Of a DNA stretch of 17,936 nucleotides, positions 6,487 to 12,834 are shown one piece after another (position 1 is the first letter of the stretch; each line of letters begins with the position of its first letter). The stretch comes from Sphingomonadales bacterium. GTDB lineage: Bacteria; Bacteroidota; Bacteroidia; UBA7662. The position numbers were made by a program, and so were the translations under genes. The notes below the pieces were generated by a model. It worked only from the letters and a program-made list of their open reading frames with translations, did no database searches and was not told the origin of the DNA. The stretch spans positions 1 to 17,936 of the forward strand of contig VHAW01000019.1 of the NCBI GenBank assembly GCA_016872225.1, in the 5' to 3' direction.

Positions 6487-7863
6487 ATGCCAAGTAAAGT
6501 CTTCAGCCAACCCCAGGCCATACTTTGCTGGAAAGTCTTGACTTGGTCTATAGGAGTTTGCCTTGTAACATTTATTGGATCAAGCCAAACATACGCCCAG
6601 AACTTTACCTCCTATTTTTCGGGAAATCCAACCAATATAAGCCGTGTTCCTAGAGGGGGGATATGCATGATGGGAGGTGCCTCAGAAAACGACTCAGCGA
6701 TGGCCTGGTTTCTTCGACAGGCTAACGGAGGAGATGTTTTGGTGCTCCGTGCAAGCGGCTCCAACGGCTACAATTCGTACATGCTCGGTTTGCCAAGCAC
6801 GAATTTAAATTCTGTAGAAAGTATTGTTTGTAACAATCCTTTATCCGGGGAAGATACGGGGATTGTACGTAGGATTGAAGGAGCCGAAGCTATTTGGTTT
6901 GCAGGAGGGGATCAATCCCTCTATGTAAGCTACTGGAGAAACAAGACGGTTGGCCGAGCTCTTCAAAGAGCTGTGCTTCAGAGAAATGTCCCGATAGGAG
7001 GCATCTCGGCCGGGATGGCTATACTCGGAGAATTTTACTTTGCAGCCCATAACGGAACTTTGAGTTCTGCCAATGCTCTCGCCAATCCTTATCACTACCA
7101 GGTCACCGTGGACTCCGAGGCTTTTCTGAATATTCCTGCGATGTCTTCGTTGATTACGGACACCCATTTTGACAATCCAGACCGCAGGGGCCGTCTTGTA
7201 GTCATGCTAGCCCGTATTCACCAAGATTACGGACAATGGGCACGTGCCATCGCCTGCGATGAAAATACCGCTGTTTGCATAGACAGCAGCGGGTGGGCTA
7301 AGGTCTACGGGGATGATCCGGGTGGAAACGACAAAGCTTGGTTTATTCAAAGCAATTGCGAGCTCTCCCATCGCGATCCCGAGAATTGTACAGCGGGCTC
7401 TCCTTTAAATTGGAATCGTAACGGAGCGGCGCTTCGCGTTGCGATGCTATCCGGAACTCCTAACGGTTCCAACCGATTTTATTTGGGAGATTGGCGGTCT
7501 GTACAAGGTTCAGCCACCTGGTACCGTTGGTCCGTAGTCCAAGGCCAATTGATGCAAGCGAACAGCTCAACACCCAACTGCCCCTCGGGAACTGGACACC
7601 TGGAGGAGTCCGCGCCAAGAATACTCCTGTATCCCAACCCTGCAGGATCCCATGCCTACTTGGAAATACCGGAGGACTATGCCGAGGCAGGAGGATCATT
7701 ATTAGTTCAAAACGGCATTGGCCAAATGTTAGACGAATGGAATATAGCCGCCGGTCAGAATCGAATCGTCCTGCCAATCCAAAATTGGGGCTATTGCCCG
7801 GTTAGAATCACCCTTCAATCCAAAACTCGCAAGCCTTGGTCGGGATTACTTAGTTTACGGTAG
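6487..7863 (+). CDS. Secreted cyanophycinase-like (S51) peptidase with T9SS-type C-terminal domain
   Basis: A 458-residue exported protein of peptidase family S51, the family of cyanophycinase and aspartyl dipeptidase. A signal peptide precedes QNFTSYF (cleavage near TYA/Q). The core shows GICMMGGASEND, EAIWFAGGDQ, the nucleophile elbow IGGISAGMAILG with Ser174, and DTHFDNPDRRGRL with His227, all cyanophycinase signatures. Residues from about 379 (ILLYPNPAGSHAYLEIP) to the end look like a T9SS type A sorting domain, so export across the outer membrane is likely. The start is uncertain: ATG 6463 overlaps the chitinase stop and would add 8 residues; 6487 gives a more normal signal peptide. It is in one operon with the chitinase. 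Whether it cuts cyanophycin or other beta-aspartyl or acidic peptides is unknown. Confidence 0.87.
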   Translation: MPSKVFSQPQAILCWKVLTWSIGVCLVTFIGSSQTYAQNFTSYFSGNPTNISRVPRGGICMMGGASENDSAMAWFLRQANGGDVLVLRASGSNGYNSYMLGLPSTNLNSVESIVCNNPLSGEDTGIVRRIEGAEAIWFAGGDQSLYVSYWRNKTVGRALQRAVLQRNVPIGGISAGMAILGEFYFAAHNGTLSSANALANPYHYQVTVDSEAFLNIPAMSSLITDTHFDNPDRRGRLVVMLARIHQDYGQWARAIACDENTAVCIDSSGWAKVYGDDPGGNDKAWFIQSNCELSHRDPENCTAGSPLNWNRNGAALRVAMLSGTPNGSNRFYLGDWRSVQGSATWYRWSVVQGQLMQANSSTPNCPSGTGHLEESAPRILLYPNPAGSHAYLEIPEDYAEAGGSLLVQNGIGQMLDEWNIAAGQNRIVLPIQNWGYCPVRITLQSKTRKPWSGLLSLR

Positions 7864-7872
7864 TCAATAGCG

Positions 7873-7880
7873 TATTTTTG
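7873..7880 (+). promoter_or_regulatory. Candidate -7 element of alkB
   Basis: TATTTTTG matches TAnnTTTG exactly, 10 bases after the stop of the S51 peptidase gene. Transcription would begin near 7885, giving alkB a leader of about 50 bases. That leader contains the perfect palindrome at 7892-7913. No clear -33 TTG at the usual distance. Confidence 0.45.
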
Positions 7881-7891
7881 AAACTTACAAA

Positions 7892-7913
7892 ACCAAATGA
7901 AAAAACATTTGGT
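7892..7913 (+). promoter_or_regulatory. Perfect 8-bp inverted repeat in the alkB leader
   Basis: ACCAAATG and CATTTGGT form perfect 8-base arms around a run of six A. It lies between the alkB -7 element and the ATG at 7938. It could be an operator for a dimeric regulator or an mRNA hairpin. It is not followed by a T run, so it does not look like an intrinsic terminator for the upstream gene. Confidence 0.55.
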
Positions 7914-7937
7914 GAAACCCTGTCATATAATCCAAAT

Positions 7938-8987
7938 ATGAACGAAAATCATGACAATAATAGTCTGAGGGCCTACGCTTATGTCCTTACTTTGGTCCCT
8001 GGCCTTATCACCCTATGGGGAAATACTATGGGCGGAACTTGGGCCTGGTCCAATGTCATTTTTATACTGGTAGTGGTCAATACGCTGGAATGGATTTTGG
8101 GGCAACAACGAAACAATGATTCTTTCTCTGGAAACAGCATGCCGGATTTATTCCTCTGGCTTGCAATTCCACTGGTATTGAGCGGTATAGGAACATTGTT
8201 ATGGGGCACTTATACCGGGGTATTGTATGGCTCCGGTTTGATCGGAGCTATTTTAGCTACTGGCTTTTCGAGTGGATCCATGGGCATTGTAGCCGCTCAT
8301 GAAATGATTCACCGAAAGAAGAGCTTTATGAAAAGGTCTGGAGATTTTCTCCTTTTTATGGTGATGAATTCTTACTTTGCAATTGACCATCTGAGGGTAC
8401 ATCATAAGCATGTGGCTACAGCCCTAGATCATGCATCAGCCAAGTACGGAGAACATTTCTATCTTTTTATGACACGAAGCCTTAAAGGACAATTTGTACA
8501 GTCTTTCAATTTAGAGGCGGAACGTTTACGCAAAACAGATCGAGCGCCTCACGGATTTGGAAATACGATTATCCGTAACACGATATTACAGCTTCTCTTG
8601 GTGACTATCTTGGGATTAATTCATCCGATGCTTGGATTAGCCTTTGTTGGGCAAGCCATTTTTGCTTGTATTCTGCTGGAATACACCAATTACATTGAGC
8701 ATTACGGCCTTGAGCGCGGCGAAAATGAGAGAGTTAAAGCGCACCATTCTTGGCAAAGCGATAAACCATTCAGTCGTTTCATGTTGTACGATTTGAGTCG
8801 ACACGCTGATCACCATATGTATGGGGGTAAACCTTTCTATCAACTGCGGACCCACGATGATGGCCCAACTCTGCCGGGCGGTTATGCCGGATTAATTATC
8901 CCGGTTTTGATACCGCCCCTCTGGTTCGCCATGATTCATCCCAGAATCAAAGCATTTCACGCTTCCAAACAGCTGACAGCGGCTTGA
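7938..8987 (+). CDS. alkB: AlkB-family membrane diiron alkane 1-monooxygenase
   Basis: A 349-residue polytopic inner-membrane non-heme diiron enzyme that hydroxylates the terminal carbon of alkanes or related chains, using O2 and electrons normally delivered by rubredoxin. The histidine boxes are complete: HEMIH (His121, His125), HLRVHH (His151, 155, 156), the AlkB signature NYIEHYGL (His255) and RHADHH (His289, 292, 293), nine histidines in all as expected for AlkB. The VATALDHASAKYGE and YQLRTHDDGPTLPGGYAGL segments are also AlkB-specific, which separates it from general fatty-acid desaturases. Several hydrophobic segments lie before residue 105 and between 225 and 255. The ATG at 7938 was chosen; a TTG at 7878 would put the leader palindrome inside the coding region. 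No rubredoxin or rubredoxin reductase is nearby. Confidence 0.93.
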   Translation: MNENHDNNSLRAYAYVLTLVPGLITLWGNTMGGTWAWSNVIFILVVVNTLEWILGQQRNNDSFSGNSMPDLFLWLAIPLVLSGIGTLLWGTYTGVLYGSGLIGAILATGFSSGSMGIVAAHEMIHRKKSFMKRSGDFLLFMVMNSYFAIDHLRVHHKHVATALDHASAKYGEHFYLFMTRSLKGQFVQSFNLEAERLRKTDRAPHGFGNTIIRNTILQLLLVTILGLIHPMLGLAFVGQAIFACILLEYTNYIEHYGLERGENERVKAHHSWQSDKPFSRFMLYDLSRHADHHMYGGKPFYQLRTHDDGPTLPGGYAGLIIPVLIPPLWFAMIHPRIKAFHASKQLTAA

Positions 8988-9088
8988 ATCCCGTACCATC
9001 AAATGCTTCTGTTCATAGTGGACCCCTGTAGCAGACTACCATGGTCAGACCTAATACCCTCTAGACTTCATTCAAAGTAATTTCGCCC

Positions 9089-9901
9089 ATGGGCCTTCTC
9101 AAAAACACATACCGCACCTTTTTGGGTGGACCATCTTTTCGAAAATTCAATAAACACCTCATCCAATGGGCCTATACTGGACTTGGCGTTGGGAATTACG
9201 AGAGTGATCAAATCAGTGGCGAACTTCCCTTTCTGCAACATTATTTAAATCCAGAGCGCTGCCCATCGGGCATCGTTTTGGATGTCGGTGCCAACATTGG
9301 TTATTATGCACAAACGGTGCATCAGGTGAATCCTTCGCTTGACATTCATGCATTTGAACCGCATCCACGAACCTTCGGAGTCTTGCAGAAAAACACCGCT
9401 TCAAACCCTCAGATCCGCTGCTTCCCTTTTGGCTTTGGAAAAGAAATAGGAACTCCTACGTTGTTCGACCACGGTGGTAAAGATGGAACGGAACATGCAT
9501 CATTGCACCAAGACGCTTTGCTGCATGCAGGGTATCGCCAAGAGGAAACGCAAAGGGTCCAAATAAGACTCGATACCATTGATCATTTTCTTGAAGCCCA
9601 TGGGATTGACCGCGTTTTGTTCCTCAAAATTGATACCGAAGGTCATGAATACGCTGTCCTTCAAGGGGCCGAACATGCCTTGCAACAAGGTCGAATTCAA
9701 TGGATTCAATTTGAATTCAATGAAATGAACGTGGCCTCCAGGGTATTCTTCAAAGATTTCTGGGATTTATTGAAGGATTATCGCATGTTCCGCCTAACTC
9801 CCCATGGGTTATTACCCATTCATCGGTATTCCGTGGCAGAATGCGAGGTCTTTCGCTTCCAAAATTTCGTGGCTGTACACCGCACAGCGGATTTGCCCTG
9901 A
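9089..9901 (+). CDS. FkbM-family SAM-dependent methyltransferase
   Basis: A 270-residue soluble methyltransferase of the FkbM family (Methyltransf_21), which usually O-methylates sugars, glycans or small molecules. Seen directly: the SAM-binding loop VLDVGANIGYY (about 63-73), the acidic ribose-binding FEPHP with Glu90, LDTID, and the family signature LKIDTEGHEYAVLQGA around Asp182. There is no signal peptide. It stands alone after alkB with a gap of about 100 bases, so its substrate cannot be inferred from neighbours. A one-mismatch -7-like octamer, TAATTTCG, lies at 9078-9085, three bases before the ATG. Its 3' end faces the FKBP lipoprotein gene 21 bases away. Confidence 0.88.
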   Translation: MGLLKNTYRTFLGGPSFRKFNKHLIQWAYTGLGVGNYESDQISGELPFLQHYLNPERCPSGIVLDVGANIGYYAQTVHQVNPSLDIHAFEPHPRTFGVLQKNTASNPQIRCFPFGFGKEIGTPTLFDHGGKDGTEHASLHQDALLHAGYRQEETQRVQIRLDTIDHFLEAHGIDRVLFLKIDTEGHEYAVLQGAEHALQQGRIQWIQFEFNEMNVASRVFFKDFWDLLKDYRMFRLTPHGLLPIHRYSVAECEVFRFQNFVAVHRTADLP

Positions 9902-9922
9902 GATTTGTTTAGGAGTTTATCC

Positions 9923-10756
9923 TCAAAGGGCTGGCAGGACTCGCAGACGGAAATAGAGGGTGGTATAAGGCTCCAAACCGACCTCTGGTAAGGATTTTTT
10001 ACCGTAAGCTGCCCACGAAGGCAACACAATCCAAACAGAATCGCCCGGGAAACAGCTTGAAAGTATATTGCCTAATCCTTCAGGCTTGATTTGACCCTGA
10101 CCTTGGACAAAATAATAGGGTTCAAGGTCCGTAAACTCCCGAATCACTTTGCCGTCGAGCGATTGCATAGTCCCCAACAAACGGTACTTGACCCCATTTT
10201 GGAGGAAGCCAGCCTTGGGTCTGCGCAAAGTTGTAGCCTTTACCGTATACCGAACAGCCCCCAAAGCCGTTCGGCATGAATCGGGAATGCCTTGTTGCAG
10301 CATAAAGGTGGTAATTTCTCCCTCCTCGCTTCGAATGCGATGCACGCCCACCTCGATCCTCAGTCGAGAGCCTGCAGCAACCCAATCTGGCTTGGGTATT
10401 CCTAAATCAAATTTGAAAACCGAATCCGCTACCGGATAAAAGCAGGCGCTGTCCCCTCTGCCCATCAAAGCCAATCCCTCCTGGATGCTCCCACGGCAGG
10501 CAGCCTGGGTGAGTTGAACCCAAAAGGGCTGCCCCGTCAAGGACCAATCGTAAAGGCAACTATCTCCTGAATAAATACGCATACGTAACTCCATCAAATC
10601 GCCAGGTTCAGCCTTGACCGTTGCCCCCTTCTTGATCCAATAGTATTCCAGTCCTCCTTTGGTTTTGATAAGAGGAGGGGTCTTGCGAGAAGAGTCCGTG
10701 GTGCAGCTTTGGAAAACGGCCATCAACAAGAGGAACACAAGATAAGTTTTCTGCAT
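9923..10756 (-). CDS. FKBP-type peptidyl-prolyl isomerase lipoprotein with two FKBP-like domains
   Basis: A 277-residue protein with a lipoprotein signal (hydrophobic run then VFQSC, lipid-attachment Cys18), so it is probably anchored in the cell envelope. The C-terminal half is a good FKBP domain: DGKVIREFTDLEPYYFVQG, IKPEGLGNILSSCFPGDSVWIVLP, WAAYGKKSLPEVG and the closing TTLYFRLRVL. The N-terminal half (about 50-145, from GDLMELRMRIYSG to RLRIEVGVHRI) has the same overall pattern but lacks the AYG segment, so it looks like a degenerate copy. ATG 10756 is preferred over a TTG at 10768. It follows the NrnA-like gene by 19 bases. It resembles the GldI type of folding lipoproteins of gliding Bacteroidota; that role is an inference. 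Confidence 0.87.
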   Translation of the reverse strand: MQKTYLVFLLLMAVFQSCTTDSSRKTPPLIKTKGGLEYYWIKKGATVKAEPGDLMELRMRIYSGDSCLYDWSLTGQPFWVQLTQAACRGSIQEGLALMGRGDSACFYPVADSVFKFDLGIPKPDWVAAGSRLRIEVGVHRIRSEEGEITTFMLQQGIPDSCRTALGAVRYTVKATTLRRPKAGFLQNGVKYRLLGTMQSLDGKVIREFTDLEPYYFVQGQGQIKPEGLGNILSSCFPGDSVWIVLPSWAAYGKKSLPEVGLEPYTTLYFRLRVLPAL

Positions 10757-10775
10757 AAGCAACAACAAAAAGTTT

Positions 10776-11786
10776 TTAAACTAAATACTGGGGAGCAAAA
10801 ATCTCTAGAGCTTTGAGGAATCGGGCTTCGGTTTGTTCAAGAGAATCTCCGCTCTGTCCGCCGGCGGCATTCAAGTGCCCCCCGCCATCGAAATACGTGA
10901 TGGCAAATTGATTGGCCGGAACATTTCCTTTGGATCGAAAAGACAGTTTGACCTGGACGCCTCTGTCAATGATGACCGAGGCGAAACGCATGCCTTTGAG
11001 GTTCAACGCATAATTGACCAGCCCCTCGGTATCTCCGGTGCGGACCCCAAAGTCATTCAAGTCCTGTTGTGTCACCACGATATAAGCGGTATGCCATTCA
11101 GGCAAAACTTTGAGGCAATTTAAAAAGCAATGTCCCAAGAAACGGAGGATCTCTACGGGAGTTTGATCAAAAATGGCTTCGTGGACCTGAAAATGAAGAA
11201 CCCCCATTTCTTGAAGTTTGGCGGCCCAACGATGAGTATTAGGCGTGCAGGATGGGAAGCGAAATGAACCCGTATCGGTCACTAAACCGGCATATAGACA
11301 GGTACCGGCTACAAGGCTAACGGCCTCCATCCAGCCCAGATCATTGCACAAATCCAAAATCAACTCACAGGTAGAGGAGGCCTCAATCTTGTGGTAGGTA
11401 TAGGTAGCGAAATTTTTGGGATAAGGATGATGATCTACCATCAAAACGGGTTTACCCGATTGCCTAATTTTTTCGCCCAATTCATTGTTACGATTGAGAT
11501 CGTTGAAATCGAGGCAACAGACCAGATCCGCACGATGGAGCACACCCAAAGCCTCTTCTTTGCTTTGTTCATAATCCACCACCTCAAGCCTTCCTGGCAT
11601 CCAATCCAGAAAAGCAGGAAAATCGTTGGGGACGACCACCGTCACCTCATGCCCACGGGCCTTGAGCACATGCGCCCAACCCAGGGAAGATCCAAGGGCA
11701 TCGGCATCGGGCTTGTGGTGGGTGGTAATCAGAATGCAAAGCGGTTGATTCAACACGCTTAATAAGGAATGGATGTCGTTCGGCAT
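10776..11786 (-). CDS. DHH/DHHA1 phosphoesterase, NrnA-like (oligoribonuclease / pAp phosphatase)
   Basis: A 336-residue cytoplasmic phosphoesterase with the DHH and DHHA1 domains of NrnA, which degrades nano-RNA or pGpG-type dinucleotides and dephosphorylates 3'-phosphoadenosine 5'-phosphate. Metal-binding motifs are all present: THHKPDADALGSSLG (His24, Asp27, Asp29), CLDFND, the name-giving MVDHHPYP, and VTDTGSFRFPS. The DHHA1 motif GGGHLNAAGG is near the C-terminus. The ATG at 11786 (MPNDIHSLL) fits the family; the reading frame is open to 11900 but that part overlaps the divergent ABC gene. Only 24 bases separate its start from that gene. It leads a two-gene operon with the FKBP lipoprotein. 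Confidence 0.92.
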   Translation of the reverse strand: MPNDIHSLLSVLNQPLCILITTHHKPDADALGSSLGWAHVLKARGHEVTVVVPNDFPAFLDWMPGRLEVVDYEQSKEEALGVLHRADLVCCLDFNDLNRNNELGEKIRQSGKPVLMVDHHPYPKNFATYTYHKIEASSTCELILDLCNDLGWMEAVSLVAGTCLYAGLVTDTGSFRFPSCTPNTHRWAAKLQEMGVLHFQVHEAIFDQTPVEILRFLGHCFLNCLKVLPEWHTAYIVVTQQDLNDFGVRTGDTEGLVNYALNLKGMRFASVIIDRGVQVKLSFRSKGNVPANQFAITYFDGGGHLNAAGGQSGDSLEQTEARFLKALEIFAPQYLV

Positions 11787-11793
11787 AACTTTG
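11786..11793 (+). promoter_or_regulatory. Candidate -7 element of the ABC transporter operon
   Basis: TAACTTTG is a perfect TAnnTTTG match, 17 bases before the ATG at 11811. The upstream half of this promoter would lie inside the first codons of the divergent nrnA-like gene. No clear -33 TTG. Confidence 0.5.
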
Positions 11794-11798
11794 AATCT

Positions 11799-11806
11799 CA
11801 AAGATA
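11799..11806 (-). promoter_or_regulatory. Candidate -7 element of the nrnA-FKBP operon
   Basis: The minus strand reads TATCTTTG, a perfect TAnnTTTG match, 12 bases before the ATG at 11786. It faces the plus-strand -7 element; together they form the inverted repeat CTTTGA-ATC-TCAAAG (11789-11803). Each predicted start site falls between or in the two -7 elements. Confidence 0.5.
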
Positions 11807-11810
11807 CCCT

Positions 11811-12782
11811 ATGTCTTTTCTGGATATTCGTTCGGTGAGCAAAAGCTACCGGCACCATCAGGTCCTCAACGAGGTCAGCCTCAAAATCCAACGAGGTCAT
11901 ATCATGGGCCTATTAGGCCCTAACGGAGCGGGTAAAACCACCCTGATCCGCATGATCAACCGGATTCTCGCCCCGGATAGCGGGAGTATTTGGTTAGATG
12001 GCGTGGAATTGAGCCCGGAGCATTCGCTTCGAATTGGTTATTTACCCGAAGAACGAGGCCTTTACAAAAAAATGAAGATTGGGGAACAACTGTTGTACCT
12101 ATCCCGCCTTAGAGGCATGACCTCATCCGACGCTTTAACCGCTGCCAAAAAATGGATGACCCGCTTGGAAATGCAAAGTTGGTGGAACAAAAAGGCCGAA
12201 GAACTTTCCAAGGGGATGCAACAGAAGGTTCAATTGGTGGTGGCCTTGATGCACGATCCTGACCTGTTGATTCTTGACGAACCCTTCTCCGGTTTCGATC
12301 CTATGAATGCACAGATGCTCAAAGAAATTATCCTCGAGCGACGGGCGGCAGGCACCACCCTCCTGATTTCGACCCACCGCATGGAAACGGTGGAAGACCT
12401 TTGCACCGATGTGGTCTTGATTCACCGAGCCGGAGTGGTGCTGGCCGGACCGACCCAGGCCGTTCGCCGGCAGTATAACGGCAACCAAATCGAGATCCAC
12501 TGCGCCAGCGACCCAGCCTCGCCACCGCCCTCCCCTCCTGCCCATTTCCCAGTCCGTCTGTTGTCATCGGATAGCCTATCCTCATCGAGTAGCCTACCCT
12601 TCTCAACCATGGGAGAGCCCATCACGCGCCTCGTTATCGAAGCAGCCCCCTCCGAATGGACGGCGCTCATTGAACATTACAATCGCCATAGCCGTATCGT
12701 TTACTTCGCCGAAAGACTACCCAGCTTCCAAGATATTTTTATCAAAGCGGTAGGAAAAAACGACCAACCCATCTATAACTGA
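11811..12782 (+). CDS. ABC transporter ATP-binding protein (NatA-like)
   Basis: A 323-residue cytoplasmic ATPase subunit of an ABC exporter. Motifs in order: Walker A GPNGAGKT at 36-43, signature LSKGMQQKVQL, Walker B LLILDEP with Asp156 and Glu157, and the switch STHRME. The C-terminal part is of the DUF4162 type found in NatA-like ATPases, but it carries an unusual proline- then serine-rich insert (about residues 232-264), part of which is an 18-base tandem duplication. The ATG at 11811 starts the ABC domain directly (MSFLDIRSVSKSY); an in-frame ATG at 11769 would overlap nrnA and is rejected. The permease gene follows after 52 bases, and the pair resembles NatAB (Na+ or drug export), although the substrate is unknown. 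Confidence 0.93.
   Translation: MSFLDIRSVSKSYRHHQVLNEVSLKIQRGHIMGLLGPNGAGKTTLIRMINRILAPDSGSIWLDGVELSPEHSLRIGYLPEERGLYKKMKIGEQLLYLSRLRGMTSSDALTAAKKWMTRLEMQSWWNKKAEELSKGMQQKVQLVVALMHDPDLLILDEPFSGFDPMNAQMLKEIILERRAAGTTLLISTHRMETVEDLCTDVVLIHRAGVVLAGPTQAVRRQYNGNQIEIHCASDPASPPPSPPAHFPVRLLSSDSLSSSSSLPFSTMGEPITRLVIEAAPSEWTALIEHYNRHSRIVYFAERLPSFQDIFIKAVGKNDQPIYN
12564..12599 (+). repeat. Tandem 18-bp duplication in the ABC ATPase gene
   Basis: Two adjacent 18-base units, TCATCGGATAGCCTATCC and TCATCGAGTAGCCTACCC, match at 15 of 18 positions. They encode SSDSLS and SSSSLP in frame, within a Ser/Pro-rich linker, so length change by whole units keeps the gene open. Confidence 0.8.
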
Positions 12783-12834
12783 ATAAGCCTGAATCCTCCA
12801 CTACCAAACCTCAATCCGGCGTAAAGCACAAACC

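Noticed and set aside
7892..7913. Intrinsic terminator for the S51 peptidase gene
   Set aside because: The hairpin is AT-rich and no T run follows it on the plus strand; it also lies after the alkB -7 element.
7878..7937. N-terminal extension of alkB from a TTG
   Set aside because: It would start inside the -7 element TATTTTTG and translate the palindromic leader; the ATG at 7938 fits the family.
4913..9901. Genomic island signs such as integrase, transposase, tRNA target or flanking repeats
   Set aside because: None was seen; base composition varies from line to line in the chitinase gene, so no clear case for transfer can be made by eye.
11769..11810. N-terminal extension of the ABC ATPase from ATG 11769
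   Set aside because: It would overlap the nrnA-like coding start and precede the promoter octamer; the ABC domain begins at 11811.
12135..12545. Open frames opposite the ABC ATPase
   Set aside because: They cover Walker B and signature regions in antisense and have no family features; high GC of the Pro-rich linker keeps stops away.
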